From: Bacteroidales bacterium
GTDB taxonomy: Bacteria; Bacteroidota; Bacteroidia; Bacteroidales; DTU049
NCBI GenBank assembly: GCA_018432645.1
Contig: JAHDSP010000011.1
Span: 1 to 5,542 of the forward strand
Length of the DNA: 5,542 nt
Direction of reading: 5' to 3'
Shown here one piece after another: positions 5,220 through 5,542 of this stretch. The translations under genes and the position numbers were made by a program. The notes under the pieces were generated by a model, which saw nothing but the letters and a program-made list of their open reading frames with translations, was not told the origin of the DNA and ran no database searches. The stretch's first letter is position 1, and every line of letters begins with the position of its first letter.

Positions 5220-5542
5220 ATGAAACGTACATTTTTATTATTGTTATTTGTATTAGTTAATATTTTAGTATTCGGGCAATACAATGAAGTGATTTATGAT
5301 GAGGAGAATAACCTACATCATATACAAATAGTAAAAATCGATGAAGCCCAAGCTAAGGCCAATCAACTAATAAACATTAAAACGCCAATAGTTTTTACAT
5401 CATTTGCTATCGGATGGAAAATAGAACAAGAAATTTCGCCTTCAGAGATTACTATAAGATATAGAGTTCATAAGCCGCAAAAAGGTTGGACAGAATGGAA
5501 AGAAGATGAAGCATACATCACTCCTAATGAAACTCGATGGCA
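5220..5542 (+). CDS. Secreted protein, N-terminal part only (runs off the right edge)
   Basis: 107 complete codons are visible with no stop. MKRTFLLLLFVLVNILVFGQ is a clear Sec signal peptide with a cut expected after Gly19, before Gln20, in the usual Bacteroidota form. From about residue 60 the sequence FTSFAIGWKI, then IRYRVHK and KGWTEWKED, resembles the beta-rich N-terminal module seen ahead of some secreted N-acetylmuramoyl-L-alanine amidase or peptidoglycan-recognition proteins, in which a GW strand is followed by RYR and GWTxW. That link is from memory of the pattern and is weak, because the catalytic part is outside the window. The start is fixed by the signal peptide and a promoter element 25 bases upstream. 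The gap after the previous gene is 83 bases. Confidence 0.75.
   Translation, partial: MKRTFLLLLFVLVNILVFGQYNEVIYDEENNLHHIQIVKIDEAQAKANQLINIKTPIVFTSFAIGWKIEQEISPSEITIRYRVHKPQKGWTEWKEDEAYITPNETRW

Overview
The window comes from a strongly AT-rich genome that is most likely a member of the Bacteroidota. Three things point there. No gene has a Shine-Dalgarno ribosome site. Four gene starts are preceded at a near-constant distance by the Bacteroidota -7 promoter element TAnnTTTG. The rightward genes encode secreted proteins with signal peptides ending in a small residue before Gln, one of them carrying the repeated NVGIGT(x)nP modules typical of Bacteroidota surface or tail-fibre-like proteins. 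I cannot name a genus.

Layout from left to right. Positions 1-26 appear to hold the first codons of a leftward gene that runs out of the window, with its promoter at 53-60. Positions 27-672 are non-coding and hold several short repeats: a perfect hairpin, a long imperfect inverted repeat enclosing a TTAGTGA tandem array, a third copy of the arm motif, and a CTTTGTG nonamer array. Positions 673-3626 are a tight leftward three-gene operon: a KamA-family radical SAM aminomutase homologue, then the A and B subunits of a 3-oxoacid (PcaIJ/ScoAB-type) CoA-transferase. The first gap is 15 bases and the A and B genes overlap by 13. Positions 3627-3981 are a divergent, AT-rich regulatory region with one promoter in each direction and several short palindromes. 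Positions 3982-5136 encode a secreted tail-fibre-like protein. From 5220 a second secreted protein starts and is cut by the right edge.

The operon couples an amino-acid 2,3-aminomutase homologue to activation of a 3-oxoacid. This resembles the two ends of lysine fermentation, where KamA opens the pathway and a CoA-transferase handles acetoacetate. However, the middle enzymes (KamDE, Kdd, Kce, Kal) are not in the window. An ungapped alignment by eye to Clostridium lysine 2,3-aminomutase also places Arg399 and Thr436 where the two lysine-binding aspartates should be. The PLP lysine and the radical SAM cysteines are retained, so the enzyme is probably active on a different, perhaps acidic, substrate. 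That is the most interesting point in the window. The rightward genes look unrelated to this metabolism and encode cell-surface or exported proteins.
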